Shown here piece by piece: positions 34,029 through 41,612 of a DNA stretch of 64,000 nt (within the stretch, counting starts at the first letter, position 1; every line of letters starts with the position of its first letter). Made by a program: the position numbers and the translations under genes. Source of the stretch: Bin87 sp034428455. Its GTDB lineage: Bacteria; Chloroflexota; Dehalococcoidia; Lucifugimonadales; UBA3495. The stretch spans positions 1-64,000 of the forward strand of contig DAOUHZ010000161.1 in NCBI GenBank assembly GCA_034428455.1, written 5' to 3'. The notes below the pieces were generated by a model. The model searched no databases and was not told the DNA's origin. It saw only the letters and a program-made list of their open reading frames with translations.

Positions 34029-35258
34029 ATGCCCCCCAGCATCCACGACGACCTGTTCGCCGCCGAGGCGATCCGCGATCCGTACGGCTATTTTGGAGCC
34101 CTGCGGGCCGAAGCGCCGGTTCACTGGAACGAGCAGTACCAGATGTGGGTGGTAACCAGCTACGAGCGGTTGGTGTGGACGGCCCGGCATCCGGAATACT
34201 TCTCCTCCGAAGTGGCGCTGCGGGACAACGCCCCGCCTTCTCCGTCTATTCCGGAAGAGGACATGGAACTGTTCGCCGCAGTGCGTCAGTGGCGGGCCGC
34301 CCAGTTCACCCAGAATGATGGCGCCAAGCACAAGGAAAAGCGCAAGATTGTTCATGGGTACTTCACTCCGAAAGCCATGGAGACCTGGCGTCCGCTGGTC
34401 CGCCAGACCGTGAACGACCTGTTGGACGATCTTCAGGGCGCGGGCCGCATGGACGTAATGCACGATTTCGCCACGCCGCTGACGTACAGCATCATCGCCA
34501 GCCTGATGGACATACCGCCCAGCGACCGGAATTTCGTCAAGGAATTGTGCGGCCGGATGTGCGGGTTCGACGGCAACCAACCGGACCGGATCCGCATGTA
34601 CGCGGAGGGAGTGCAAGCCGTTACCGATTACCTCGCCCCCATCGTGGCCGAGCGCGTCCGGGAGCCTGGCGACGACCTGCTGTCGGTGATCTGCAAAGGC
34701 GAGATCATGGGCGCCTACACCCGGGACGAGGTGTTAGCGAACGCGCTGCTGCTGCTGGTCGCCGGACACGAAACCACCAACGACCTGATTTCCAACGGAG
34801 TGCTGGCCTTCGCCCAACACTCCGACCAGTTTGACCTGCTGAGAACCGACCCTGACGCCCACATCGTAAACGCCGTGGAAGAAGTACTGCGGTACGATTC
34901 GCCCCTGAAATCCATCCAGCGAGTCGCGACGCGGGATGTGGATATGGGCGACGGCCAGCGCGTGGGCAAGGACGACCGCGTTCGGTGGGTGATTTCGTCG
35001 GCCAACCGGGATCCCGAGGTTTTCGAAGAGCCGGACGGCCTGGATATCACGCGAAACCCGAACCCCCACGTGGCCTTCGGCAGCGGCGTTCACCACTGCC
35101 TGGGGGCGACCCTGGCGCGGTTGGAGGGACAGGAAGCCTTCGCCGAATTGGCCCGCCGCTTCGAGGGATTCGAGCTGGAAACCGATCCCAACGAGTTGGA
35201 ATACCTGCCCAGCGTGGGGCAGCGCACCCTGCTGAACCTGCCGGTTGCGACACGCTAG
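34029..35258 (+). CDS. Cytochrome P450 (4 of 4)
   Basis: 409 aa, the most divergent of the set. AGHETT at 245-250, ExxR in VEEVLRYD, axial Cys357 in FGSGVHHCLGATLAR. It lacks part of the B-C insert seen in P450-1 to -3 (FTQNDGAKHKEKRKIVHGYF). ATG 34029 follows TATGAGG; an in-frame TTG at 34023 is possible. Only this copy is directly followed by a ferredoxin gene (69 bases, no terminator), so the two are probably co-transcribed and this P450 uses that ferredoxin. Substrate unknown. Confidence 0.93.
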   Translation: MPPSIHDDLFAAEAIRDPYGYFGALRAEAPVHWNEQYQMWVVTSYERLVWTARHPEYFSSEVALRDNAPPSPSIPEEDMELFAAVRQWRAAQFTQNDGAKHKEKRKIVHGYFTPKAMETWRPLVRQTVNDLLDDLQGAGRMDVMHDFATPLTYSIIASLMDIPPSDRNFVKELCGRMCGFDGNQPDRIRMYAEGVQAVTDYLAPIVAERVREPGDDLLSVICKGEIMGAYTRDEVLANALLLLVAGHETTNDLISNGVLAFAQHSDQFDLLRTDPDAHIVNAVEEVLRYDSPLKSIQRVATRDVDMGDGQRVGKDDRVRWVISSANRDPEVFEEPDGLDITRNPNPHVAFGSGVHHCLGATLARLEGQEAFAELARRFEGFELETDPNELEYLPSVGQRTLLNLPVATR

Positions 35259-35327
35259 CAGCCGGCCGCCGCAATCGATATAGCGAACACTCTCGGTTCG
35301 CCTGACCATCACGAGGAGGTTACCCCG

Positions 35328-35552
35328 ATGGCCCGACAGTTGAAAATCACCGTGGACTACAACGTGTGCGTGGGCAACGCCATGTGCGAGACCTTCGCGG
35401 AAAACACCTTTGGCCTGAACGATGACCGTCAGTCTTACGTCAAGGACCCGGCCGGCGACCCCGAGGACACCATCATCGAAGCAGCTGAGAACTGCCCGGT
35501 TACGGCCATCACCGTGGAAGACGCGGAGACCGGGGAGATTTTGTTCCCGTAG
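35328..35552 (+). CDS. 3Fe-4S ferredoxin (P450 redox partner)
   Basis: 74 aa. Cysteines only at 14, 20 and 56 in DYNVCVGNAMCETFAE and NCPVTAI: the C-x5-C...CP pattern of single [3Fe-4S] ferredoxins that serve class I P450s. It supplies electrons one at a time to the heme. Strong RBS (GAGGAGGTTACCCC) before ATG 35328. Forms an operon with P450-4; it may also serve P450-1 to -3, as no other ferredoxin is in the window. No ferredoxin reductase lies nearby. Confidence 0.9.
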   Translation: MARQLKITVDYNVCVGNAMCETFAENTFGLNDDRQSYVKDPAGDPEDTIIEAAENCPVTAITVEDAETGEILFP

Positions 35553-35579
35553 AAAGTCCGCATCCAACCGGATACCGTG

Positions 35580-35601
35580 GGGGCGAATGATTATTCGCCC
35601 C
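35580..35601. terminator. Terminator between ferredoxin and LLM gene
   Basis: GGGGCGAAT-GATT-ATTCGCCCC then TACATTTTT: a 9-bp stem with a T-run on the plus strand. It separates convergent genes and touches the stop codon of the LLM gene. Confidence 0.75.
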
Positions 35602-36602
35602 TACATTTTTGCGACCACTTCCTCGCCGAACCTGCGAATAATATCCGCCGGATCATGGCTGATGGCGGTGATCTGCAAAACGTCGGCGCCGGACGCGCCG
35701 ATCTGGACAACCTTGGCGCGGCATTCCTCGGGAGTGCCAACCACGGCGAACCGGTCGGCCAGATAGTCGGTCACGCCGAGCTCATCCGATAACGCGGCGT
35801 TGCGCGTCTCGCCAACCTGCTCGTGTTCCGCCGGAACGTACTCCCCCTGGATGATCTGCATCGCCTCGTGAAGCTCGGGCGGGACGTGCTTGCCTTCCAA
35901 AGTGAAGCGGAAGGCGTGATGCGCGCTGGCGGCGAGGGCCATGCGGATCTCGTCGATTGCGGCGGCATGGTCATCTGCAATGTTGCACTTGGCGAAGGCC
36001 CAGACCTCCGTGGACCCCGCCGGCTTGCCCGCGTCGGCCTCGCCTTCTCGGATGCGCGACACAGTGTCATCCAATATCTCCCGCGTCAGACCGGTGTGGA
36101 TCATCACCCGGTCGGCGATTTCGCCGGCCATGCGCAAAGTCTGCGGGCCTTCCGCCGACATCATGATGGGCACCGAGTTATTGCTCCAGCGCACGTGGCC
36201 CTCGCGACCCAGGTACTCCGCAGTTTCCCCGGCCAGGAAGGCGCGGACGGCAGCCACGTAGTTACCCAACGCCCGCATACGCGCTGGCCGGAGCCCCAAG
36301 TTCAGGATCGCGCTGTCGCCGGTGCCAATGCCAAGAAACGCCCGTCCCTCCGACAGCTCCTGTAGCGACGCGATTGCTGAAGCGGTCACCGCCGGATGTC
36401 GGGTCAGCGGATTGGTAACCGACGGCCCAAGGTGGACTCGCGAGGTGTCGGTGGCGGCCACGGCCAGGGAGACGAAAAGCTCGCGGAAGAGCGATTGCGA
36501 GTCCGCGACGCCGATGTAGTCGAATCCGACATCCTCGGCCAGGCGAACGTGCCGACGAAAGGACTCGTAGGAACTGGGCAGGAGGGTTACGCCGTATTTC
36601 AT
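35601..36602 (-). CDS. LLM-class flavin/F420-dependent oxidoreductase
   Basis: 333 aa luciferase-like TIM barrel. MKYGVTLLPSS at strand 1, LAEDVGFDYIGVADS, VHLGPSVTNPLTRHPAVTA, LQELSEGRAFLGIGTGDSA and GEIADRVMIHTGL are family blocks. Members use FMN or F420 as a diffusible or bound cofactor to oxidise or reduce organic substrates (alkanes, sulfonates, tetrahydromethanopterin). I choose ATG 36602, 4 bases after the rmuC stop; the longer frame starts inside rmuC. Co-transcribed with rmuC is likely although functionally unrelated. Cofactor choice cannot be decided from sequence. Confidence 0.85.
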   Translation of the reverse strand: MKYGVTLLPSSYESFRRHVRLAEDVGFDYIGVADSQSLFRELFVSLAVAATDTSRVHLGPSVTNPLTRHPAVTASAIASLQELSEGRAFLGIGTGDSAILNLGLRPARMRALGNYVAAVRAFLAGETAEYLGREGHVRWSNNSVPIMMSAEGPQTLRMAGEIADRVMIHTGLTREILDDTVSRIREGEADAGKPAGSTEVWAFAKCNIADDHAAAIDEIRMALAASAHHAFRFTLEGKHVPPELHEAMQIIQGEYVPAEHEQVGETRNAALSDELGVTDYLADRFAVVGTPEECRAKVVQIGASGADVLQITAISHDPADIIRRFGEEVVAKM

Positions 36603-36606
36603 TGCT

Positions 36607-37860
36607 TTAAGCCGCTCTTGAGTGGTCATCCGGGGCAAACGTCAGCCGCCGCACGTTGTCCGATATAATTTCGGGAGGATGGAGATTTCCGGGATCCCCC
36701 ACGCCTAACTCGGCCATTCGGCGCGCCGAGACCATTACGCTGCTTTCCAAAGTTCCCACGGTAGTATTGAAGGCAGTGACCGTTTGATTTATGCGCTGCC
36801 GCAAAGTCGAGTAATTATCGACGAAGCGTAGTAGCCGTTGGTGCATTTCGGCGCCAATGACGCGGATTTGTTCCGCGTTTTGAGCCAGTTCCTGTTGCTG
36901 CCAACCATTGTTCACAGCCCAGAGCATAGCGATCAGCGATGCCGGCGTGGCAATTGCCACCCGACGACTCATCGCATACTCAACCAGATCAGGACTGGAT
37001 TTCAGTGCCGCTGCCAGGAACTGGTCCCCTGGCACGAACATCACTACGAAGTCCAGAGCTCCGTCAACCTTGTCGCCGTACCGCTTGCTGCTCAAGCCGT
37101 TAACTTGATTCCGCAGCGCGCCGGCGTGCCGCTGCCAGGCTGCATCAGCAACTGCTTCATCACCTGCCTGACTGGCTTCCATGTAGGCGGCCGTGGATGC
37201 TTTGGCATCTACCACTATGGCTCGGCGCTCGGGCAAGTTAATTACCATGTCAGGACGGTCCTGAGAGTTCCCGGTGGTTTCCTGTTCCGAGAAATCGCAG
37301 TATGAGGTCATGCCGGCCAAATCAACAACCCGCCGCAATTGAATCTCTCCCCAATTCCCCACCGCACGATTGTCACCGCGCAGAGCGCCGGACAAATTTG
37401 CCGTTTCGGCAGTTATTGAATGCAACTGCTCCCCCAGCTGCTCAATTTTGGGGTTGAGGTTGCCATAGTTTTCCACTAGAGGTTGGACCAGTGTCTGAAA
37501 CTGCTGGTGCCGTTGGTCGAACTCATTGCGGGCGCGTTCCAGATTCTGGCCCATGCTTTCGTTGGCCAATTGCAGGAATTGGTTGTTGCTGTTTTGCAGA
37601 ACCTTGCTCGCCGTCGCCTCAAATTCTATTCCCAGCTGCTCTTTGGCATTGTCAACAATCTCCTGCGCAGTCGTCATCTGTTCCAGACGGCCATTCAACT
37701 CGGCAACTCTTTCTCGATGCGTGTTTTCCTGGTCTCGATGGGCGGTTTCCAGGCTTGCTATCTTGCGATGGTCAAGTATGCTGACTACAACGTAGCCGAT
37801 GATAAGGCCAATCACCAAGCCAATGCCGACGCCAGCGATAAGTTCAATAGATATTTCCAT
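36607..37860 (-). CDS. rmuC: DNA recombination protein RmuC
   Basis: 417 aa. An N-terminal membrane anchor (ELIAGVGIGLVIGLIIGYVV, residues 6-25), a long coiled coil (about 35-150), then the RmuC nuclease-like domain: GNWGEIQLRRVVDLAGM, RPDMVINLPERRAIVVDAKA (PD-(D/E)XK-type D and DxK), ALDFVVMFVPGDQFLAAAL, ATPASLIAMLWAV. RmuC limits DNA inversions and rearrangements; a role in phage or repeat-DNA control has been suggested. Length is normal. Its stop is 4 bases before the LLM gene. Confidence 0.92.
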   Translation of the reverse strand: MEISIELIAGVGIGLVIGLIIGYVVVSILDHRKIASLETAHRDQENTHRERVAELNGRLEQMTTAQEIVDNAKEQLGIEFEATASKVLQNSNNQFLQLANESMGQNLERARNEFDQRHQQFQTLVQPLVENYGNLNPKIEQLGEQLHSITAETANLSGALRGDNRAVGNWGEIQLRRVVDLAGMTSYCDFSEQETTGNSQDRPDMVINLPERRAIVVDAKASTAAYMEASQAGDEAVADAAWQRHAGALRNQVNGLSSKRYGDKVDGALDFVVMFVPGDQFLAAALKSSPDLVEYAMSRRVAIATPASLIAMLWAVNNGWQQQELAQNAEQIRVIGAEMHQRLLRFVDNYSTLRQRINQTVTAFNTTVGTLESSVMVSARRMAELGVGDPGNLHPPEIISDNVRRLTFAPDDHSRAA

Positions 37861-37973
37861 TGGTGAACCTCCGATTTGGCATTCTCCAACTCTCTCCGGA
37901 TTTTATCAAACTGACGCGCCGCCGCCCAATCTGTGGCCGCAGTCTGGCAACAACGAGGTTCTGGGCTGGACGC

Positions 37974-37979
37974 TATACT
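37974..37979 (+). promoter_or_regulatory. Probable -10 of the Uma2 gene
   Basis: TATACT in GACGCTATACTATACACG, 44 bases before the start codon; overlaps a second TATACA. No clear -35. Confidence 0.4.
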
Positions 37980-38022
37980 ATACACGTCTCACGCTTTCTG
38001 ACGGCGCGATGGAGGCCAGGCC

Positions 38023-38583
38023 ATGACTACCGCACGGAAACTGCTCACCGCCGACGACCTGCTGGCAATGCCCGACGACGGGAACCGCTACGAGTTGGCT
38101 CGGGGGGAACTGATAACAATGCCGCCGCCCGGCTTCATGCACACGATAGTCACCGACAACTTCGGCTTTTACACAAGAAGCTTTGTGCGGCAAATCGGCT
38201 TGCCCTACATAGGCGGACCGGAAGCTGCCGCCTACATCGAGCAGAACCCCGACACGGTGCGCGCCGCCGATTACGCCATTTACTCCCTACAGGATCTGGC
38301 CGATCCCCCGCCGGATCGCGGCTATATCCCCGGTCTCGTTCCCGTTCTGGTGGTGGAAGTGATTTCTCCGGGCTACCGTTCGGCTGCCGGCATCGCCGAC
38401 CGAGTGCGGATGTGGCTGGAGGCCGGCGTACAGCTGGTTGTGATCGCCCATATCACCACCCGCGAAATCGTCACCTATGGCAGCGACGGCGCGGAGCACA
38501 CCTTCAACGCTGGAGACACCCTCACTCTGGAACCGATACTCACCGGTTTCGCCTGCCCAGTGGACGATATTTTCGCCGTCTAA
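38023..38583 (+). CDS. Uma2-family (DUF820) restriction-like endonuclease
   Basis: 186 aa. LLTADDLLAMPDDGNRYEL, ARGELITMPPPGFMHTIV, the DTVRAADYAIYS block carrying the PD-(D/E)XK Asp, and LVVEVISPGYRSA with the ExV partner, then IADRVRMWLEAGVQLVVIAH, are standard Uma2 features. These proteins are abundant in Chloroflexi and cyanobacteria, often found near mobile DNA, with unknown biological roles. A half copy of an ATTCCGGC repeat follows the stop. No methyltransferase or other restriction component is nearby. Start ATG 38023 with a weak RBS. Confidence 0.85.
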   Translation: MTTARKLLTADDLLAMPDDGNRYELARGELITMPPPGFMHTIVTDNFGFYTRSFVRQIGLPYIGGPEAAAYIEQNPDTVRAADYAIYSLQDLADPPPDRGYIPGLVPVLVVEVISPGYRSAAGIADRVRMWLEAGVQLVVIAHITTREIVTYGSDGAEHTFNAGDTLTLEPILTGFACPVDDIFAV

Positions 38584-38601
38584 CCTCCTCCCATCCAACC
38601 C

Positions 38602-38626
38602 GGATTCCGGCTTTCGCTGGAATGAT
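38602..38626. repeat. Half copy of ATTCCCGC-type repeat
   Basis: GGATTCCGGCTTTCGCTGG then AATGAT: one imperfect palindromic head of the REP-like family, between the Uma2 and aroC stop codons. Confidence 0.55.
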
Positions 38627-38648
38627 GGAAGACTGGAGACGGAGATCC

Positions 38649-39836
38649 TCAGCTGTAGCGCATGCGCGGGCCCACGGTGGCCTGGTAGCCCACAAAGTTG
38701 CGGCGGGTTTCGGAGATACTGTCGCCGCCGAACTTTTCCATGAAGGCGTCGGCCAGCACCAGGGCTACCATCGCCTCCCCGATGACGCCGGCTGGCGGCG
38801 CCTGGCAGACGTCGCTGCGTTCGAAATGGGCCTGAACGGGCTCGCCGGTATCCAGGTCAACCGACGGCAGCGGGTTGTGCAGGGTTGCAATCGGCTTGAT
38901 CACGAAGCGTGCCACCAGTGGAGGGCCGCTGGTCATGCCCCCTTCGGTGCCGCCCGCGCGGTTGGTCTTGCGCTGCCACGGGTTGTCCGGATCTGTGACA
39001 GGCTCGATCACGTCCTGGAACTCCGAACCCCAGGCGTCCATCAGCTCCCAACCCGGTCCGATGCTGACGGCCTTGACGGCGTTGATGCTCATCAACGCCT
39101 GGGCGATCTTGGCGTCGATCTTGCGGTCCCAGTGGACATGTGAACCGAGGCCGATGGGCACGTTTTCCGCGATCACTTCCACCGTGCCGCCTACGGTGTC
39201 GCCGGCATCGCGGGCTGCGTCCACCTCGGCCATCATATTTTCCGCGGCAGCGTTGTCGGCGCAATGCACGGGCGACTCTTCCACGGCCTCCCAGTCGATG
39301 GCGTCGTGTTCGGGAGGGTCGGCGTGGATGCGGCCGATGGAGATAACATGGCTGTGCAGCTTGATGCCGAACTCCTCCAACAGGCGCATGGCCACCGCTC
39401 CCGCAGCCACCCGCCCGGCAGTCTCGCGAGCGGAGGCGCGCTCCAGCGAGTTGCGCACGTCGTGGAAACCGTATTTCATGGCTCCGGGGAGATCGGCATG
39501 GCCGGGGCGTATGCGAGTGACGCGACGGTTGCGGCCTTCCTGGGAGGGGTTTTCGACGTACTCGACGGCCATGGCGTCCTGCCAGTTGACCCAGTCCCGG
39601 TTCTCCAGCAGCATCCCGATGGGACTGCCCAAGGTGTAGCCGTGGCGCACGCCGGTCTGGATGTGGGCATGGTCGCGCTCAATCTGCTGACGCCCACCGC
39701 GTCCGTAACCACGCTGGCGGCGGGCCAGGTGGTGCGCGATGTACTCCTCATCCAGGGGCAGGTAGGCGGGCACGCCTTCCACGATGATCATCAGGCCCTG
39801 ACCGTGAGATTCGCCTGCCGTAAACCAACGTATCAT
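38649..39836 (-). CDS. aroC: Chorismate synthase
   Basis: 395 aa. FMN/EPSP-site signatures: TAGESHGQGL, GYGRGGRQQIERDHAHIQTG, RPGHADLPGAMKYG, RNSLERASARETAGRVAAGA, and C-terminal GGTEGGMTSGPP and SDVCQAPPAGVIGEAM. Catalyses the last shikimate-pathway step, EPSP to chorismate, with reduced FMN. Start ATG 39836 behind CCAGGAGGC. The aroE stop is 25 bases upstream, so aroE-aroC form an operon. Length and all motifs normal. Confidence 0.96.
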   Translation of the reverse strand: MIRWFTAGESHGQGLMIIVEGVPAYLPLDEEYIAHHLARRQRGYGRGGRQQIERDHAHIQTGVRHGYTLGSPIGMLLENRDWVNWQDAMAVEYVENPSQEGRNRRVTRIRPGHADLPGAMKYGFHDVRNSLERASARETAGRVAAGAVAMRLLEEFGIKLHSHVISIGRIHADPPEHDAIDWEAVEESPVHCADNAAAENMMAEVDAARDAGDTVGGTVEVIAENVPIGLGSHVHWDRKIDAKIAQALMSINAVKAVSIGPGWELMDAWGSEFQDVIEPVTDPDNPWQRKTNRAGGTEGGMTSGPPLVARFVIKPIATLHNPLPSVDLDTGEPVQAHFERSDVCQAPPAGVIGEAMVALVLADAFMEKFGGDSISETRRNFVGYQATVGPRMRYS

Positions 39837-39861
39837 CGAGTTTGGGCCTCCTGGAATGGGG

Positions 39862-40734
39862 TCATCGTGCTTCGGCTTCGCGCTCGCGCATGGCGGACAT
39901 GGCGGCGTCCATCATCACGGAAACGGGCGCGGGTCTTTCCAGCCACAATTCAAAGGATGCGGCGCCCTGGTACACCAGCATGGAAATGCCGCCCAGGGTC
40001 GGGGCTCCAACTGAGTGCGCCTCACTGAGCAGCGGGGTCAGCATGGGATTATACACGAGGTCGTAAACCAGGGCAGACGGAGGTATCTGCGACGCGGTCA
40101 GGAGTGAAGCATCCTCGTCGGGCCCGTGGCGCATACCCAGCGAAGTGCAGTTGACGATCAGATCGATTCCCTCGGGCACGTTGCCAGTTTGCAGGGCGTC
40201 CAGTCGAATCGGCCACGCGGGCACACCGCGATTGGCGGACAGTTCGGCCAACGCTTCGGCCCGCTCCAGGGTCCGGTTCGCGATGAAAAGTTCGGCGACG
40301 CCGGCCCGGAGCAAGGCTTGCACCACCCCGCGCGCGGACCCGCCGGCGCCCAGGATCAAGGCGCGCTTGCCGCCAGGATCCAGTCCGCCCGACTCGCGGA
40401 GCGCGCGGAGGAACCCGTAGCCGTCGGTGTTGTAGCCGACAAGTCGCCCGGCGCGATTGACTATCGTGTTCACGGCGCCCGCTTCCGCCGCCCACTCGTC
40501 AATCTCGTCCAGGTAGGGAATGACCGCTTCTTTATGAGGCACGGTGACGTTGATGCCCAGCGCGCCATCGGAACGCAGAGACGCCACGAAATCCGCGACC
40601 AGATCGGGAGGCACGTCGTAAGGCAAGTAACGGTGGTCGACGACGAGATGATCCAGCCCGGCCTGCTGGAACCGGGGAGATATCGAGTGGCCGATGGGGT
40701 GGCCGATGATGCCGAGGGCCGAATTTATCTTCAT
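39862..40734 (-). CDS. aroE: Shikimate dehydrogenase
   Basis: 290 aa. Shikimate-binding GHPIGHSISPRFQQAG near the N-terminus, catalytic Lys in NVTVPHKEAV, AGAVNTIVN, NTDGYGFLRAL, and NADP-binding GAGGSARGVVQAL plus NRTLERAEAL. Reduces 3-dehydroshikimate to shikimate with NADPH. ATG 40734 (MKINSALG) matches the usual N-terminus; an in-frame ATG at 40755 is an alternative. First gene of aroE-aroC, preceded by the hairpin 40802-40828 that ends the lipoprotein gene. Confidence 0.93.
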   Translation of the reverse strand: MKINSALGIIGHPIGHSISPRFQQAGLDHLVVDHRYLPYDVPPDLVADFVASLRSDGALGINVTVPHKEAVIPYLDEIDEWAAEAGAVNTIVNRAGRLVGYNTDGYGFLRALRESGGLDPGGKRALILGAGGSARGVVQALLRAGVAELFIANRTLERAEALAELSANRGVPAWPIRLDALQTGNVPEGIDLIVNCTSLGMRHGPDEDASLLTASQIPPSALVYDLVYNPMLTPLLSEAHSVGAPTLGGISMLVYQGAASFELWLERPAPVSVMMDAAMSAMREREAEAR

Positions 40735-40801
40735 GCGAAACCACGGAAATCGCATAATGCCAGGCGGGGTGCGCCCACGACATTCTATCAGAGAGCAGAA
40801 A

Positions 40802-40828
40802 GCCCCGAAGGCTATGCGCCTTCGGGGC
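40802..40828. terminator. Terminator between lipoprotein gene and aroE
   Basis: GCCCCGAAGG-CTATGCG-CCTTCGGGGC, a perfect 10-bp stem; the minus-strand tail is TTTCT. Ends the lipoprotein transcript 20 bases past its stop. Confidence 0.75.
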
Positions 40829-40848
40829 CAATTCGGCACGCTTGCGCG

Positions 40849-41508
40849 CTAGTTGACTCTCAAGTCGCGGATTTCGCGACAGCCGATGGATGTCCTCGGA
40901 GTATCAAATCCGGTGTCGCTACCGGCGACGAAAATGTCAAAGAACTGATCGAACTCGGTGATCGAAAGCTGGTACCTGCCATCCTCGTCGGTCCTGTCAT
41001 CCGCTGCGATGCGGCCGGAGCCATCTTTTCTGACGGCCGCAACCAGAGTGTTGCTGACTGGCCCTCCACTGTCCCTGACCACGCCAACGACGATGCACGG
41101 TATCTGGCTGGCGGGGTTGCTTACGGGTGTGGCAGTAGGAATCGGTGTGGGCACTGGCGTGCTGGTCGGCTCCGGTGTGTTGGTGGGCGCCGGGGTTGGC
41201 ATCGGCGTCGGCGTCGGTACCGGAGTGGCCGTCGGCATGGCGGCGCGGGTCGCTGCGATGCTGGCGTCGATGGTAGCCTGGATATCGGGTGTCGGTTCGG
41301 GAGTGGGGGGCTCCGGCGTGTCGGTCGGAGGTATGGGCGTTTCAGTGGGTACCGCGAGCGAGACCGCAGCTGCGATGGTGGCCGCAAGGTCCGGAGTGGC
41401 CGTAGGCTCCGGTTCTTCCCCGCCGCCAAAGAAGCAGCCGGTGGTGGCGGCGAGCACAAGTATGGCGATTACACCTAAAATCAAAAATCGGGCGACGTTG
41501 CGCGACAT
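40849..41508 (-). CDS. Lipoprotein with Pro/Thr-rich stalk and regulatory-like beta domain
   Basis: 219 aa. A signal peptide ends in the lipobox LAATTGC (Cys25 acylation). Residues 30-135 are a low-complexity stalk dominated by PTP, PTE and PTAT (for example TATPVPTPTPMPTPAP). The C-terminal 85 residues (CIVVGVVRDSGGPVSNTLVA, AADDRTDEDGRYQLSITEFD) resemble a carboxypeptidase-regulatory or transthyretin-like beta sandwich with two cysteines that may bond (IPCIVV and IGCREI). Likely an outer-face protein displaying the domain away from the membrane. Binding partner unknown. Confidence 0.8.
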   Translation of the reverse strand: MSRNVARFLILGVIAILVLAATTGCFFGGGEEPEPTATPDLAATIAAAVSLAVPTETPIPPTDTPEPPTPEPTPDIQATIDASIAATRAAMPTATPVPTPTPMPTPAPTNTPEPTSTPVPTPIPTATPVSNPASQIPCIVVGVVRDSGGPVSNTLVAAVRKDGSGRIAADDRTDEDGRYQLSITEFDQFFDIFVAGSDTGFDTPRTSIGCREIRDLRVN

Positions 41509-41612
41509 CTAGAGACTCCTGCTCCGGGGCGATAAGGGTCGACAGGACATATTCTGACAGCTTGGGGCTCCCGGCGCTCCAAGCGTTGCGTGCAGATTAT
41601 GGCAATCTTGGG

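Noticed and set aside
41130..41260. Tandem GGCGTCGGTACC-like repeats suspected as CRISPR or satellite
   Set aside because: They simply encode the Pro/Thr stalk of the lipoprotein on the minus strand; unit length and spacing are irregular and no spacer diversity exists.
40126..41478. 450-aa open frame on the plus strand
   Set aside because: Antisense of aroE and the lipoprotein stalk; the Arg/Gly-rich run is an echo of the Pro/Thr repeat.
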